A stretch of 64,000 nucleotides of DNA from Methylobacterium sp. NEAU K (lineage in GTDB: Bacteria; Pseudomonadota; Alphaproteobacteria; Rhizobiales; Beijerinckiaceae): positions 62,001 through 126,000 of the forward strand of contig NZ_JAUYZJ010000010.1 in assembly GCF_030700285.1 (NCBI RefSeq), written 5' to 3'. Both the position numbers and the translations under genes were made by a program. Under the pieces are notes generated by a model. It searched no databases. It worked only from the letters and a program-made list of their open reading frames with translations, and was not told where the DNA came from. Below, in pieces: positions 43,345 to 51,935 of the stretch. The first letter of the stretch is position 1. Every line of letters begins with the position of its first letter.

Positions 43345-43450
43345 CGAAAATCCTGGACCCCTATGGCAGGGCTGAGAGCCCCGTGCCCTCGGGGCTTCGC
43401 GCCCCGAACCCGGCCAAAGGACCGCAGGCCCTTCGGAAACCCCGTTTCGC
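43345..43450. repeat. Family 3 stem-loop repeat between lysR and the racemase gene
   Basis: CCTCGGGGCTTCGCGCCCCG forms one hairpin, and CCAAAGG (43414-43420) with CCTTCGG (43430-43436) followed by AAACCCC forms a second. The second hairpin and its tail match the ones near 24203 and 57099. It fills most of the gap between two genes on the minus strand. Confidence 0.5.
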
Positions 43451-43462
43451 CCGCGGCAGGGT

Positions 43463-44323
43463 TCAGGCGTCTTCGGCCGCCAGTCCGCGGGCCGCGCGCC
43501 ACACCGCGTCGAGGGCGGCGTGCCGGCGGCCGGCATTCCGGTAGAGGCGGATCTCCAACGCGGCCCCCGGCCCGGCCGCCACGAGGCTGCCCTCGGCCAG
43601 TTCGCGGGCGACAAGGCTCGCGGGCAGCCAGGCCAGCCCGTGGCCCGCGAGGGCCATGAACTTCAGGGCCTCCGCCATGGCGTTCTCGTTGACGTGGGCG
43701 GCTGCCGCCGGCTCCGTGGTGAGCGCCACCACCCGGCCCAGGAAGGAATCCTCAGGGTAGCCGAGTCCCGGCAGGTCGGGCGCGGCCGGTCCAGGCCGGT
43801 GCACCGGCATCAGCGCGTCGCGGCCGATGACGAGGTGCGGGAACGCCGCCGGGTCGAAGGGGATCGGCACCCCGGGATGGTGATAGGTCAGCAGGAGATC
43901 GTGGCTGCCTTCCGCCAGCGCCTGCACGCAGGCGTGGAAGTCGCCCGGCAGCAGCCGGCTGCCGAGCGGGCCGGTGCGGCCTTCGATCTTTCGGTACCAG
44001 CCCGGGAAGACGGTGAGCGCGAGGGTGTGGAGCGCGGCCACCGACACGGTCCGGGCCGGCGGCCGGGTCCGGGCCCGGAGCGCGTCGCGACTCGCGTGCA
44101 GCAGCCGCACGGTCTCCTGTGCGGTCTCGCGGAAGAGCTGGCCCTCGGGGGTCAGGGCGGTCGGGTAGGTGCTGCGGTCGATCAGCGGGACGCCGAGCCA
44201 GCCCTCGAGGGCCCGGATCCGCCGGCCGAAGGCCGGCTGGGTGACGTGGCGCTCGACCGCGGAGCGCGAGAAGCTGCCGGTGCGCGCGAGGCTCAGGAAG
44301 TCCTCGAGCCATTTCAGCTCCAT
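43463..44323 (-). CDS. LysR family transcriptional regulator
   Basis: 286 residues. MELKWLEDFLSLARTGSFSR begins the winged helix-turn-helix (about 1-60; AVERHVTQPAFGRRIRALEG is the recognition region). An effector-binding domain follows about residues 90-280, in two lobes. The start codon is 11 bp from the hisG end. The target is unknown: it is not divergent from any gene, and the racemase gene downstream on the same strand is a possible regulon member. A distinctive W near position 5 places it with the YbhD/HdfR-like LysR proteins only loosely. Confidence 0.9.
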   Translation of the reverse strand: MELKWLEDFLSLARTGSFSRSAVERHVTQPAFGRRIRALEGWLGVPLIDRSTYPTALTPEGQLFRETAQETVRLLHASRDALRARTRPPARTVSVAALHTLALTVFPGWYRKIEGRTGPLGSRLLPGDFHACVQALAEGSHDLLLTYHHPGVPIPFDPAAFPHLVIGRDALMPVHRPGPAAPDLPGLGYPEDSFLGRVVALTTEPAAAAHVNENAMAEALKFMALAGHGLAWLPASLVARELAEGSLVAAGPGAALEIRLYRNAGRRHAALDAVWRAARGLAAEDA

Positions 44324-44334
44324 CGCCGGGCGTC

Positions 44335-45318
44335 TTAGAGCCGCGCCAGCAGCCGCTCCGCCAGCGGGTTCTCCGCCGCGAAGGCGTAGTCGACCCGCCG
44401 CACCGTCACGGCCCGGGCGCCGGCCAGGACCAGGGCTCCCGCGAGCTCGAACACGGCGCCCTCCGGGCAGCGCATCACGATCTCGCCATCGGCCCCGCGC
44501 GGGGCGCCGTAGGGCAACTCGGCCTCGTGCAGGCCGGCGAGGCTGGCCAGATCGATGGCGCCGGTCTCCGGCATGGCGGCCCGGACCTCCCGGGTGGTGC
44601 GGGCGCGCTCCTCGGCGGCGATGCGGCCGAGCACCGTGCGCAGCGCAGCCCGCTGGCTCTCGCCCCAGGGCGCCTGCAGCGAGGCGACGAGGTTGGCCTC
44701 GGAGCGCAGGATGATCCCGTCGTCGAGCACCTTCAGGGCGTTGGCGCTGAGCGTCGCCCCCGTGGTGGTGATGTCGACCACGATCTCGGCCGAGCCGGCC
44801 GCCGGTGCCCCCTCGGTGGCGCCGAGGCTCTCGACGATGCGGTAATCGGCGACCCCCTTCTCGGCGAAGAACCGGCGGGTCAGGTTCACGTATTTGGTCG
44901 CCACCCGCAGGCGACGGCCGTGGCGGGCGCGCATGAGGGCCGCGACCTCGTCGAGGTCGGACATCGCCCGCACGTCGATCCAGGCCTGGGGCACCGCGAC
45001 CACCACGGTGGCGTTGCCGAAGCCCAAGGGCGTCAGCAGCTCCACTTGGCCGCGCACGTCCGGCAGGGTCTCGCGGATCAGATCCTCGCCGGTCACGCCC
45101 AGATGGGCCGCACCCGAGGCGAGCTGCGCGGCGATCTCCGAGGCCGAGAGGTAGCGCACCTCGACGTCCGGGACGCCCACGAGCTTGCCCCGGTAGTCGC
45201 GGGCGCCGGCGCCCTGGGCCAGCTTCAAGCCGGCGCGGCCGAAGAACGCGTTGGCGTTCTCCTGGAGCCGGCCCTTGGACGGCACCGCCAGGATCAGGGT
45301 GGTGTCGGATGCGCTCAT
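44335..45318 (-). CDS. hisG: ATP phosphoribosyltransferase, catalytic subunit
   Basis: 327 residues from MSASDTTLILAVPSKGRLQE. LAVPSKGRLQENANAFF, GVTGEDLIRETLPD, RVATKYVNLTRRFF and the PRPP loop EIVVDITTTGATLSANALKV are HisG signatures. It condenses ATP and PRPP, the first step of histidine synthesis. It is longer than the roughly 210-230 residues of many short-form HisG proteins, although the partner HisZ is present directly upstream. The start overlaps the hisZ stop by 4 bp (ATGA). Confidence 0.95.
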   Translation of the reverse strand: MSASDTTLILAVPSKGRLQENANAFFGRAGLKLAQGAGARDYRGKLVGVPDVEVRYLSASEIAAQLASGAAHLGVTGEDLIRETLPDVRGQVELLTPLGFGNATVVVAVPQAWIDVRAMSDLDEVAALMRARHGRRLRVATKYVNLTRRFFAEKGVADYRIVESLGATEGAPAAGSAEIVVDITTTGATLSANALKVLDDGIILRSEANLVASLQAPWGESQRAALRTVLGRIAAEERARTTREVRAAMPETGAIDLASLAGLHEAELPYGAPRGADGEIVMRCPEGAVFELAGALVLAGARAVTVRRVDYAFAAENPLAERLLARL

Positions 45319-46457
45319 CGTCCGGCCCCCGCCACGCGCTCGACCCAGAAGGTGCAGCCCACCGCCGGCAGTGCGACCGGGCTGCCGAGATGCCCGAGCA
45401 GCCCGTCGTAGCGGCCGCCGCCGACCAGGATCGGGCCGTCCCGCTCGGTCACCTCGAAGATGAAGCCGGTATAATAGTCCAGGTTGCGGGCGAAGCCGCC
45501 CTGGAAGCGGAAGCGCTCGATCGGCAGGCCGCGGGCCGCGATGAAGCCGGTGCGCTCCTCGAACAGGTCGAGGGCGGCCGAGAGGGCGTCGTGGCGCAGG
45601 TTCGCGTCGGTCACCAGCGCCCGCAGGTCGCGGGCGGCCGCGTCTGGGTGCCCGCTGATGGTCCGGTAGCGGTCGAGGATCGCGCGGTTCTCGGCGTTGA
45701 GCCCGGCCCCGCCATTGGCCTGCGCCGCCGCCTTGCCGAGGAAGCGCTCGGCGATCTCGCCGGCGCTGCGGCCGCCCACCGCGGAGATCCCCGCGATCGC
45801 CAGCACGTCCTCCACGAAGGCGCGCACGCCCCGGGGGTCCTGGCCCTGGATCGCCGCCAGCAGCCCCGCATGCGGGTCCTCCGGGCGCGCGCCCTCGCCG
45901 CCATTGGTCACGGCATCGAGGGAGCGCCCGGCGGCGAGCGCCCGCAGGGTCCGCCGCTTGGCCGCGGGAGGGACCGCGAGGCCGTCGAGCAGCGCCACCG
46001 TCAGGCCCATGTCGCCGAGGCGCACCGCCGGGTCGGTGCGGCCGAACAGGGCGAGCCCCTCCAGGGCGAGGCCGAGCACTTCGGCATCCGCGGCCGGCGT
46101 GTCGGTGCGGCCGATCGATTCGATCCCCGCCTGGAAGAACTCGTCGGGCTCGTCGGCGGCGAGCCGGAAGACCGGGCCGCAATAGCTGTAATCGGCCGCC
46201 TGGCCGTCGGCCTCTGCCCGGTGCAGGCGGCAGACGGGAATGGTGAATTCCGGCCGCAGGCACAATTCGGCCCCGGCCGCGTCCTGGGTCACGAAGATCC
46301 GGCGGCGGATGTCCTCGCCGGACAGTTCCAGGAACGGCTCCACCGGCTGCAGCACCGGGGGCGCCACCGGCCGGTAGCCCGCCGCCGCCAGATGCGCGTG
46401 CAGCCGCGTCCGCGCCGCATCGCCCGCCCCCGTCTCACCCGCCTCCGGTCGTGTCAT
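45315..46457 (-). CDS. hisZ: ATP phosphoribosyltransferase regulatory subunit HisZ
   Basis: 380 residues from MTRPEAGETG. It is a HisRS-like paralogue without an anticodon-binding domain: PPVLQPVEPFLELSGEDIRR, LCLRPEFTIPVCRLHRA, YCGPVFRLAADEPDEFFQAG, FQGGFARNLDYYTGFIFEVT and [17 protein letters not shown]. It is told from true HisRS (hisS at 55371) by its shorter length and by coupling with hisG. HisZ makes the octamer with HisG and carries histidine feedback. The open frame continues without stop to 47039 but shows no homology there. Confidence 0.93.
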   Translation of the reverse strand: MTRPEAGETGAGDAARTRLHAHLAAAGYRPVAPPVLQPVEPFLELSGEDIRRRIFVTQDAAGAELCLRPEFTIPVCRLHRAEADGQAADYSYCGPVFRLAADEPDEFFQAGIESIGRTDTPAADAEVLGLALEGLALFGRTDPAVRLGDMGLTVALLDGLAVPPAAKRRTLRALAAGRSLDAVTNGGEGARPEDPHAGLLAAIQGQDPRGVRAFVEDVLAIAGISAVGGRSAGEIAERFLGKAAAQANGGAGLNAENRAILDRYRTISGHPDAAARDLRALVTDANLRHDALSAALDLFEERTGFIAARGLPIERFRFQGGFARNLDYYTGFIFEVTERDGPILVGGGRYDGLLGHLGSPVALPAVGCTFWVERVAGAGR

Positions 46458-46911
46458 CGCATCCACCTCGCGGGCGCTCCGTAGCAGTCGCGACCGAACT
46501 TGGCGACACGCGCGAGCGGGATGTCGGGCTGTCCCTGCGCGCGGGTCGGTATCGGCCCCGGAGGGCATGGGTTTCCGAAGGGCTCGGAGCCCGGCCCGTT
46601 CGAGGGGCCCGATTTGCCGGAACCCCGGCCGTGGCGACCGGGGCCCTGGTAGGGCGGGCGGGGTTTGCAGAGCGCGGCTTCGGCTTTCGCCGGCCAGCGG
46701 CCGCGTATGCGGGCGGCACGGCGATGCGCAGGCCCCCGCAGCCGCTGCGGATCCGCCGGACGAGGGGGCAACGACACTTCCGGCGGCCGGCCCCGCCGCG
46801 GGCACCCGTGCCCGCTCCAGGCAGTGCTCGATCAGCGCCAGCACGTCGCAGGCCGGAAGCGCCTGGCCGAAGCCGAGCAGGGCGGCCCTCTGCAAGGCTC
46901 GGGGCGACGCC
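46458..46911. other. Intergenic region with family 3 repeat and a gene-like open frame
   Basis: 454 bp between hisZ and an esterase gene. Around 46530-46640 a family 3 repeat lies in reverse orientation (GGGTTTCCGAAGGGCTCGG). On the minus strand an open stretch from about 46895 (TTG start), reading ALQRAALLGFGQALPACDVL and ALIEHCLERARV, has gene-like codon use for about 40 codons but no stop before hisZ and no recognised relative. It may be a decayed gene fragment or chance. The hisZ promoter must lie here. Confidence 0.35.
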
Positions 46912-48207
46912 CTAACGCTGTCCGGCCCCGAGCCGATGCTCGGCGAAGAAGTCGAGCATCGCCCGCGAGGCGTCGGGCCCGTCGGCATCCGTGTAGCTGC
47001 CCTCGGGGCGGCCGCCCGACCAGGCGTGGCCGGCGCCACGCACCCGCCAGTCCTCGACGACGACCCGTCCCGTCCCGTCCCTGTAGCGGGTGCGGGTGAA
47101 GGGATGGCCGCGGCCCTCGAAGGTCTCGGACCTGGCCGTCAGCCCCGCGACATCTGCCTGGGCCAGCACCTGGTCGGCGTTGCGCACGGTCACGGTGCCG
47201 TCGTCCTCGCCGTGGAACAGGATGGTGGGCACGCGCTGCCCGGCCGGCGCGGCGCCGACCTGCACCGCCGGGGCGAGGCCCGGTGCGCCGACCTGCATGG
47301 CCATCAGCGCCGAGCCGAGGTCGCGGGCACAGCCGGCCGCGAGGCCCGAATGCACGCCCACCGCGGCGTAGAGGTCCGGATAGGCCCGGGCGATGTTCAG
47401 GGCGGCGGCCCCGCCCGCCGACATCCCTGCGATGTAGACCCGGTTCGGATCGATGGCGTGGGCCGCCATCACGGCCTGGGTGATGCCCGCGATGATCGCG
47501 GGCTCGCCGGATGCGCGGCGCTGGTCGCGCGGCTCGTACCAGTTCCAGCAGCGCTGAACGTGCGCCTGACGGCTCTGGGCCGGGTACACGACGAACAGGC
47601 CCGCGCGCTCGGCCAGCTGGTTCATGCCGGTGCCGGCGGCGAAATCGTCCGGGTTCTGCATGCAGCCGTGCAGCATCACGATCAGCGGCGCCGGCTCGAC
47701 CGGGTCGCTCGGGATGAACAGCTTGTAGTCGCGGGTGCCTGCCGCCTCCACGTGGCTCAGGGCGACGAAGCGGCTCTCGCCCGCGGCCTTCCGGCCGGCC
47801 GCCTGCTGTCCGGGCGACCGGCGCGCATGGCTCAGTCCCTTCAGCACCGGAGCCAGGCCCCGCACGACATGGCCGATCACCTCGCGGACCCGCACCGCCG
47901 GCTCCGCGGCCGAGCCTCGGGGGATTGCGTTTCGCGCCTCGCTCTGGGGCTCGGCTTTGATCTCTCCGGGAGATTCGGTCGGGACCCGCCGGCCGGTCTC
48001 CCGCGGGGCCTCGCCGCGCTGCCCCGGGGCTTGGGGCGGCGCGGCCGTGAGGCCGCCAAGGCTGCGCTGGATCAGGGCGGTGGCCTCATCCAGGCGGCCC
48101 AGGCCGGTCAGGCGGGTGGCCTCGATCAGGTCGGCGAAGGGCGAGCCGCCGGGCTTGTGGCGTTCTCCGTCGTGCAAGTCCTTGAGCTTGCCGAAGGGGT
48201 CGGTCAT
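46912..48207 (-). CDS. PHB depolymerase-type extracellular esterase family protein
   Basis: 431 residues from MTDPFGKLKD; homology starts about residue 150. The N-terminal third is low-complexity and polar, without a signal peptide. The alpha/beta hydrolase shows LIVMLHGCMQNPDDFAAGTG (oxyanion region), YIAGMSAGGAAALNIA with the lipase-box Ser, ILFHGEDDGTVTVRNADQV with the Asp region, and RGAGHAWSGG with the catalytic His. This is the esterase PHB-depolymerase family, which also contains feruloyl and acetylxylan esterases, so the substrate is uncertain. It stands alone. Confidence 0.85.
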   Translation of the reverse strand: MTDPFGKLKDLHDGERHKPGGSPFADLIEATRLTGLGRLDEATALIQRSLGGLTAAPPQAPGQRGEAPRETGRRVPTESPGEIKAEPQSEARNAIPRGSAAEPAVRVREVIGHVVRGLAPVLKGLSHARRSPGQQAAGRKAAGESRFVALSHVEAAGTRDYKLFIPSDPVEPAPLIVMLHGCMQNPDDFAAGTGMNQLAERAGLFVVYPAQSRQAHVQRCWNWYEPRDQRRASGEPAIIAGITQAVMAAHAIDPNRVYIAGMSAGGAAALNIARAYPDLYAAVGVHSGLAAGCARDLGSALMAMQVGAPGLAPAVQVGAAPAGQRVPTILFHGEDDGTVTVRNADQVLAQADVAGLTARSETFEGRGHPFTRTRYRDGTGRVVVEDWRVRGAGHAWSGGRPEGSYTDADGPDASRAMLDFFAEHRLGAGQR

Positions 48208-48360
48208 GGGTCCGCGCCTCGTCACTTCAGCATCCGTGTCGCGGCCGGAACCCGCACGCCTGTACCGTCGCATGCATCATCCTCACCGAGGTCCAGGATG
48301 GCACGCGGTCGGCTGATTGTGCATTGCAGTAGACGCCGAGGTGCGCTGCGGCAAGATCGC

Positions 48361-49080
48361 TCAGGCGGGATCGTCCGCGCCGATGTACTCCGCCCAGATC
48401 GCCGTGGCCCCGAGGCTCGCCCGGAAGCTGTCGTGGCGGGCCCGCTCCTCATCCGTCAGTCGGCTACGATACGGCCGGGGCGCCACCGGAACCGCTTGGG
48501 CGGCGAGTTCGGCCGCCGGAGACGCGGTCTGCGCGTCCAGCAATCCGAGGCTGGTCTGCTTGCCGCCGAGCAGCTCGACATAGACCTCGGCCAGGATCTG
48601 CGCGTCGAGGAGCGCCCCGTGCTTGGTGCGCCGGGTGTTGTCGATGCCGTAGCGGGCGCACAGGGCGTCGAGGTTGTTGGCGGCCCCGGGGTGCTTGCGC
48701 CGGGCCATCGGCAAGGTATCGACCACGTCCTCCAGCCGGATCGGCGGCGGCGCATAGGCCCCGAGTCGGGCGTATTCCATGTTGAGGAAGCCGACGTCGA
48801 AGGGCGCGTTGTGGATGACGAGGCGCCCCTCGCGCAGGAAGTCCATGAGGTCGCCCACGATCTCCGCGAAGATCGGCTTGTCGGACAGGAACGCGTCCGA
48901 CAGGCCGTGCACGTTGAACGCGCCCTCGGAGACCGCCCGCTGCGGGTTGCAGTAGCGGTGGAAGGTCCGGCCCGTGGGGATGTGCTTGAGCAGCTCGACC
49001 GCGCCGATCTCGATCAGCCGGTCGCCGCTCCGCGCCTCCGTGCCGGTGGTCTCGGTATCGAGGACGATCTCGCGCAGCAT
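48361..49080 (-). CDS. dnaQ: DNA polymerase III epsilon subunit (proofreading exonuclease)
   Basis: 239 residues. DEDDh exonuclease: REIVLDTETTGTEARSGDRL (first Asp/Glu), VIHNAPFDVGFLNMEY (second Asp), and KHGALLDAQILAEVYVEL (His and final Asp). A linker and a basic C-terminus (YRSRLTDEERARHDSFRASL) should bind the polymerase alpha subunit. It belongs to the alphaproteobacterial block maf-aroE-coaE-dnaQ that normally borders the origin next to PPSRP; here the block is about 9 kb from PPSRP and on the other side of hemE. Confidence 0.95.
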   Translation of the reverse strand: MLREIVLDTETTGTEARSGDRLIEIGAVELLKHIPTGRTFHRYCNPQRAVSEGAFNVHGLSDAFLSDKPIFAEIVGDLMDFLREGRLVIHNAPFDVGFLNMEYARLGAYAPPPIRLEDVVDTLPMARRKHPGAANNLDALCARYGIDNTRRTKHGALLDAQILAEVYVELLGGKQTSLGLLDAQTASPAAELAAQAVPVAPRPYRSRLTDEERARHDSFRASLGATAIWAEYIGADDPA

Positions 49081-49167
49081 GTTTTGGGGACTCGCATCAT
49101 GAGGCGGCCGGACCCTAGCCGGATAGGGCCCGGGGGTTAATCCGCCGTGCCCGCCATTCCCGTCCGG

Positions 49168-49377
49168 TCACCGGGACTGGTTGCGGTACACGCAGTCGCG
49201 CCCCCGATCCTCGTAGCCGGCCGGGCAGGTGGTCACGCAGGCGCCGGCCGCGAGTTTTTTCGGATGCGGGCAGGCGGCGGCAGACCGGGCCTGCGCCGGG
49301 GCGGCTGCGAGCAGCGTGAGGGCCGCGAGGATGCAGGCAGCCGATACCCGCCCGATCAGTTCGAGACGCCGGGTCAT
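49168..49377 (-). CDS. Small secreted Cys-containing protein, hypothetical
   Basis: 69 residues from MTRRLELIGRVSAACILAAL. The signal peptide ends AQA-RS. The mature part, about 40 residues, reads ACPHPKKLAAGACVTTCPAG and YEDRGRDCVYRNQSR with four Cys, suggesting two disulfides. The frame upstream is the shadow of coaE. It lies between coaE and dnaQ on the same strand, 74 bp and 87 bp from them, so it may be part of that transcript. No family recognised. Confidence 0.65.
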   Translation of the reverse strand: MTRRLELIGRVSAACILAALTLLAAAPAQARSAAACPHPKKLAAGACVTTCPAGYEDRGRDCVYRNQSR

Positions 49378-49451
49378 CGTCGTCCATCCCGCAGCGGGCT
49401 CGGTCCGTCGCGGATCGGGCACGCGCGGAGATATGGCGTCGCGCGGACGTG

Positions 49452-50105
49452 TCAGCCGCCAGCCCGGTGCGCCGGCGCACCGGCCGCCGTGAGCCGTGAG
49501 ACGATCCGCGCCACCTCGGCCTCCGCCGCCGGGAAGCCGCGGCTCGTGTCGATCACGAAGTCCGCCCGGGCCCGCTTCTCGGCATCCGGCATCTGCTTGG
49601 CCAGGATCGCATCGAGGGCCGCCTCGGTCATGCCGGGACGGGCCAGCACCCGGGCGCGCTGGATCTCGGGCGGCGCGCTCACCACGGCGACCGCATCGCA
49701 GCGGCCCTCGCCCCGGGTCTCGTAGAGGAGCGGGATGTCGAGGACGACGAGCGGCGCGTCCGCGTGCCGGGCCAGGAACGCCGCGCTGGCCGCCCGGACC
49801 AGGGGGTGTACGATCGCTTCGAGCGCCGCCATCCGGTCGGGGGCGTCGAGAACCGCCGCGCGCAGCCGGACGCGGTCGACGCCACCCTGCGGATCGAGCA
49901 CGCCCGGGAAGGCCGCACCGATCGCCGCGGCGGCTTGGCCCTCGGAGCCGTAGAGCGCGTGCACGGCCGCGTCCGCGTCGTGGACCGGGACGCCGAGGGC
50001 TGCGAACATCCGGGCGGTGGCCGACTTGCCCATGCCGATCGAGCCGGTGAGGCCAAGGACGAAGGGTCCCGGCACGACGGGTCCGGAGCCCGCCTTCGTC
50101 CTCAT
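49452..50105 (-). CDS. coaE: Dephospho-CoA kinase
   Basis: 217 residues from MRTKAGSGPV; the ATG overlaps the aroE stop (ATGA). The P-loop FVLGLTGSIGMGKSATARM is followed by VPVHDADAAVHALY, VHPLVRAASAAFL, PLVVLDIPLLYETRGE and RARVLARPGMTEA, all CoaE marks. It phosphorylates dephospho-CoA, the last step of coenzyme A synthesis. Confidence 0.95.
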   Translation of the reverse strand: MRTKAGSGPVVPGPFVLGLTGSIGMGKSATARMFAALGVPVHDADAAVHALYGSEGQAAAAIGAAFPGVLDPQGGVDRVRLRAAVLDAPDRMAALEAIVHPLVRAASAAFLARHADAPLVVLDIPLLYETRGEGRCDAVAVVSAPPEIQRARVLARPGMTEAALDAILAKQMPDAEKRARADFVIDTSRGFPAAEAEVARIVSRLTAAGAPAHRAGG

Positions 50106-50956
50106 CCGACGATGTCCGCCACGATCCGGTCCCGGAGGCCTGGGGTGACGGAAGGGCGCAGGCCGAACCACGCCTCGAAGCCCGGCACGGCTTGGTGCAG
50201 CAGCATGCCGAGCCCGTCGACCGCCGCGAGCCCCCGCCGCCGCGCCGCGGCGAGCAGGTCCGTCTCCAGGGGCGCGTAGACGATGTCGGCCACCGCGGCA
50301 CCCGCCGGCATCGGGGCGAGGTCGATATCGAGCGGCGGCTGGCCCTTCATGCCCAGCGACGTGGTGTTGACCAGAAGCCCGGCCCCGCCGAGGGCCGCCG
50401 GCAGGTCGTCCCAGGCCAGGGCCGCGCCGATCCCCGGCGCGAGCGCCGCCACGGTCTCGGCCCGGGCGGGGGTACGGTTGGCCACCAGGATGCGCCGCAG
50501 CCCGCGCTCGGCGAGTCCGACCACGATCGCACGCGCCGCCCCTCCGGCCCCCAGAACCACGGCCGTGCCGCCCCCCGCCCGCTCAAGCCAGCCGGCCCCG
50601 AGGCTGTGGTCGAGATGGGCGCAGAAGCCCGGCGCGTCGGTGTTGTCGCCGCGGATCCGCCCGTCCGGCTCGACCACCAGGGTGTTCACCGCGCCGATCT
50701 TTTCCGCCCGCGGCGTCAGGATGTCGACGCGGGCGAAAGCCGCCTCCTTGTGGGGGATCGTGACGTTGCCGCCCCGCAACCCGGATTCCGGCAGACCCCG
50801 GATGAAGTCCGCGAACGCCTCCGGGGCGACGTCCAGGCGCTCGTAGGAGCCCGGGATGCCGTGCTCGGCCAGCCAGTAGCCGTGGATCAGCGGCGAGCGC
50901 GAATGGGCGATCGGGTGGCCGACCACGAAGGCGCGGGGGATCACGACCTCAGTCAC
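50102..50956 (-). CDS. aroE: Shikimate dehydrogenase
   Basis: 284 residues. FVVGHPIAHSRSPLIHGYWL (substrate Ser pair), GGNVTIPHKEAAFARVD with the catalytic Lys, IRGDNTDAPGFCAHLD with the catalytic Asp, the cofactor loop VVLGAGGAARAIVVGLA and LVNTTSLGMKGQPPL are present. It reduces 3-dehydroshikimate with NADPH. Both ends overlap neighbours by 4 bp (the CDF gene before, coaE after). Confidence 0.96.
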   Translation of the reverse strand: MTEVVIPRAFVVGHPIAHSRSPLIHGYWLAEHGIPGSYERLDVAPEAFADFIRGLPESGLRGGNVTIPHKEAAFARVDILTPRAEKIGAVNTLVVEPDGRIRGDNTDAPGFCAHLDHSLGAGWLERAGGGTAVVLGAGGAARAIVVGLAERGLRRILVANRTPARAETVAALAPGIGAALAWDDLPAALGGAGLLVNTTSLGMKGQPPLDIDLAPMPAGAAVADIVYAPLETDLLAAARRRGLAAVDGLGMLLHQAVPGFEAWFGLRPSVTPGLRDRIVADIVG

Positions 50957-51924
50957 GCCGCGCAGTCCCGGGCGAGGTGGCAGGCCGGGCCGCCGGCCTC
51001 CTCGATCTGCAGGGTCGCGTGGCCGATGCCGAAGCGCTCGCGCAGGCCCTCGGCGGTCTCCGCCAGGAAGCCATTGCCCGGGTTACGATGCTGCAGGTGG
51101 CCCTCAGCCATCACGAGATGGACCGTGAGGGCGACGCTGGTCGTGCTCATCGGCCAGATATGCAGGTCGTGGAGGTCGGCCACGCCCGGCCGGCCGCGCA
51201 GGAAGCCGGTCACCGCCTCCGGGGAGATCTCCGGCGGCACCGCGTCCAGCGACATCGCCACGCTGTCGCGCAGGAGCCCCCAGGTCGCCCAGACGACGAG
51301 GCCCGCGATGACGAGGCTGACCGCGGGGTCGAGCCAGGCGAGCCCGGTGAGCTGGATCACCAGGCCGGCGACCACCACCCCCGCCGAGATGGCGGCATCG
51401 GCCGCCATGTGCAGGAAGGCGCCGCGGATGTTGATGTCGCCCTTGGCGCCACTGGCGAAGAGCCACGCGGTGAGACCGTTGATCACGATCCCGACGGCGG
51501 CCACCGCCATCACGGTCGTCGCGGCCACCGGCTCCGGATGGACGAGCCGGACCAGGGCCTCCCAGATCACCGCCCCCATGGCGACCAGCAGGAACACAGC
51601 GTTGAACAGGGCGGCCAGGATCGAGGAGCCGCGATACCCGTAGGTGAAGCGGGCGCTGGCGCGGCGGCGCACCAGGATCGCGGCGACCCAGGCCGCCGAA
51701 AGGCCCAGCACATCCGAGAGGTTGTGGCCGGCATCGGCCACCAGCGACATGGAATTGCTGACGTACCCGTAGGCCGCCTCGATCACCACGAAGGCGGTGT
51801 TGAGCAGGATGCCGAGCGCGAAGGCCGACCCGAAATTCTTCGGCGCATGCGCGTGGCCGCCATGGCCTGGATGCGCGTCACGACCGTGCGCGTGGCTACC
51901 GTGCGAATGATCGTGCCCGGCCAA
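50953..51924 (-). CDS. Cation diffusion facilitator, zinc type, inserted between maf and aroE
   Basis: 323 residues with a His-rich N-terminus (HDHSHGSHAHGRDAHPG). Six membrane helices. The transport-site motifs are DAGHNLSDVLGLSAAW (H-x3-D) and HMAADAAISAGVV (H-x3-D), the zinc/cadmium pattern of the ZitB/CzcD group, different from the DmeF gene at 21472. The cytoplasmic domain ends with ATLQIEEAGGPAC. The stop overlaps aroE by 4 bp and maf ends upstream with 11 bp between, so it is co-transcribed with housekeeping genes, an uncommon place for a metal exporter. Confidence 0.92.
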   Translation of the reverse strand: MAGHDHSHGSHAHGRDAHPGHGGHAHAPKNFGSAFALGILLNTAFVVIEAAYGYVSNSMSLVADAGHNLSDVLGLSAAWVAAILVRRRASARFTYGYRGSSILAALFNAVFLLVAMGAVIWEALVRLVHPEPVAATTVMAVAAVGIVINGLTAWLFASGAKGDINIRGAFLHMAADAAISAGVVVAGLVIQLTGLAWLDPAVSLVIAGLVVWATWGLLRDSVAMSLDAVPPEISPEAVTGFLRGRPGVADLHDLHIWPMSTTSVALTVHLVMAEGHLQHRNPGNGFLAETAEGLRERFGIGHATLQIEEAGGPACHLARDCAA

Positions 51925-51935
51925 GACGGAACTCC

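Noticed and set aside
45315..46457. hisZ as a second histidyl-tRNA synthetase
   Set aside because: It is shorter, lacks the anticodon domain and overlaps hisG by 4 bp, as regulatory HisZ does. True hisS is at 55371.
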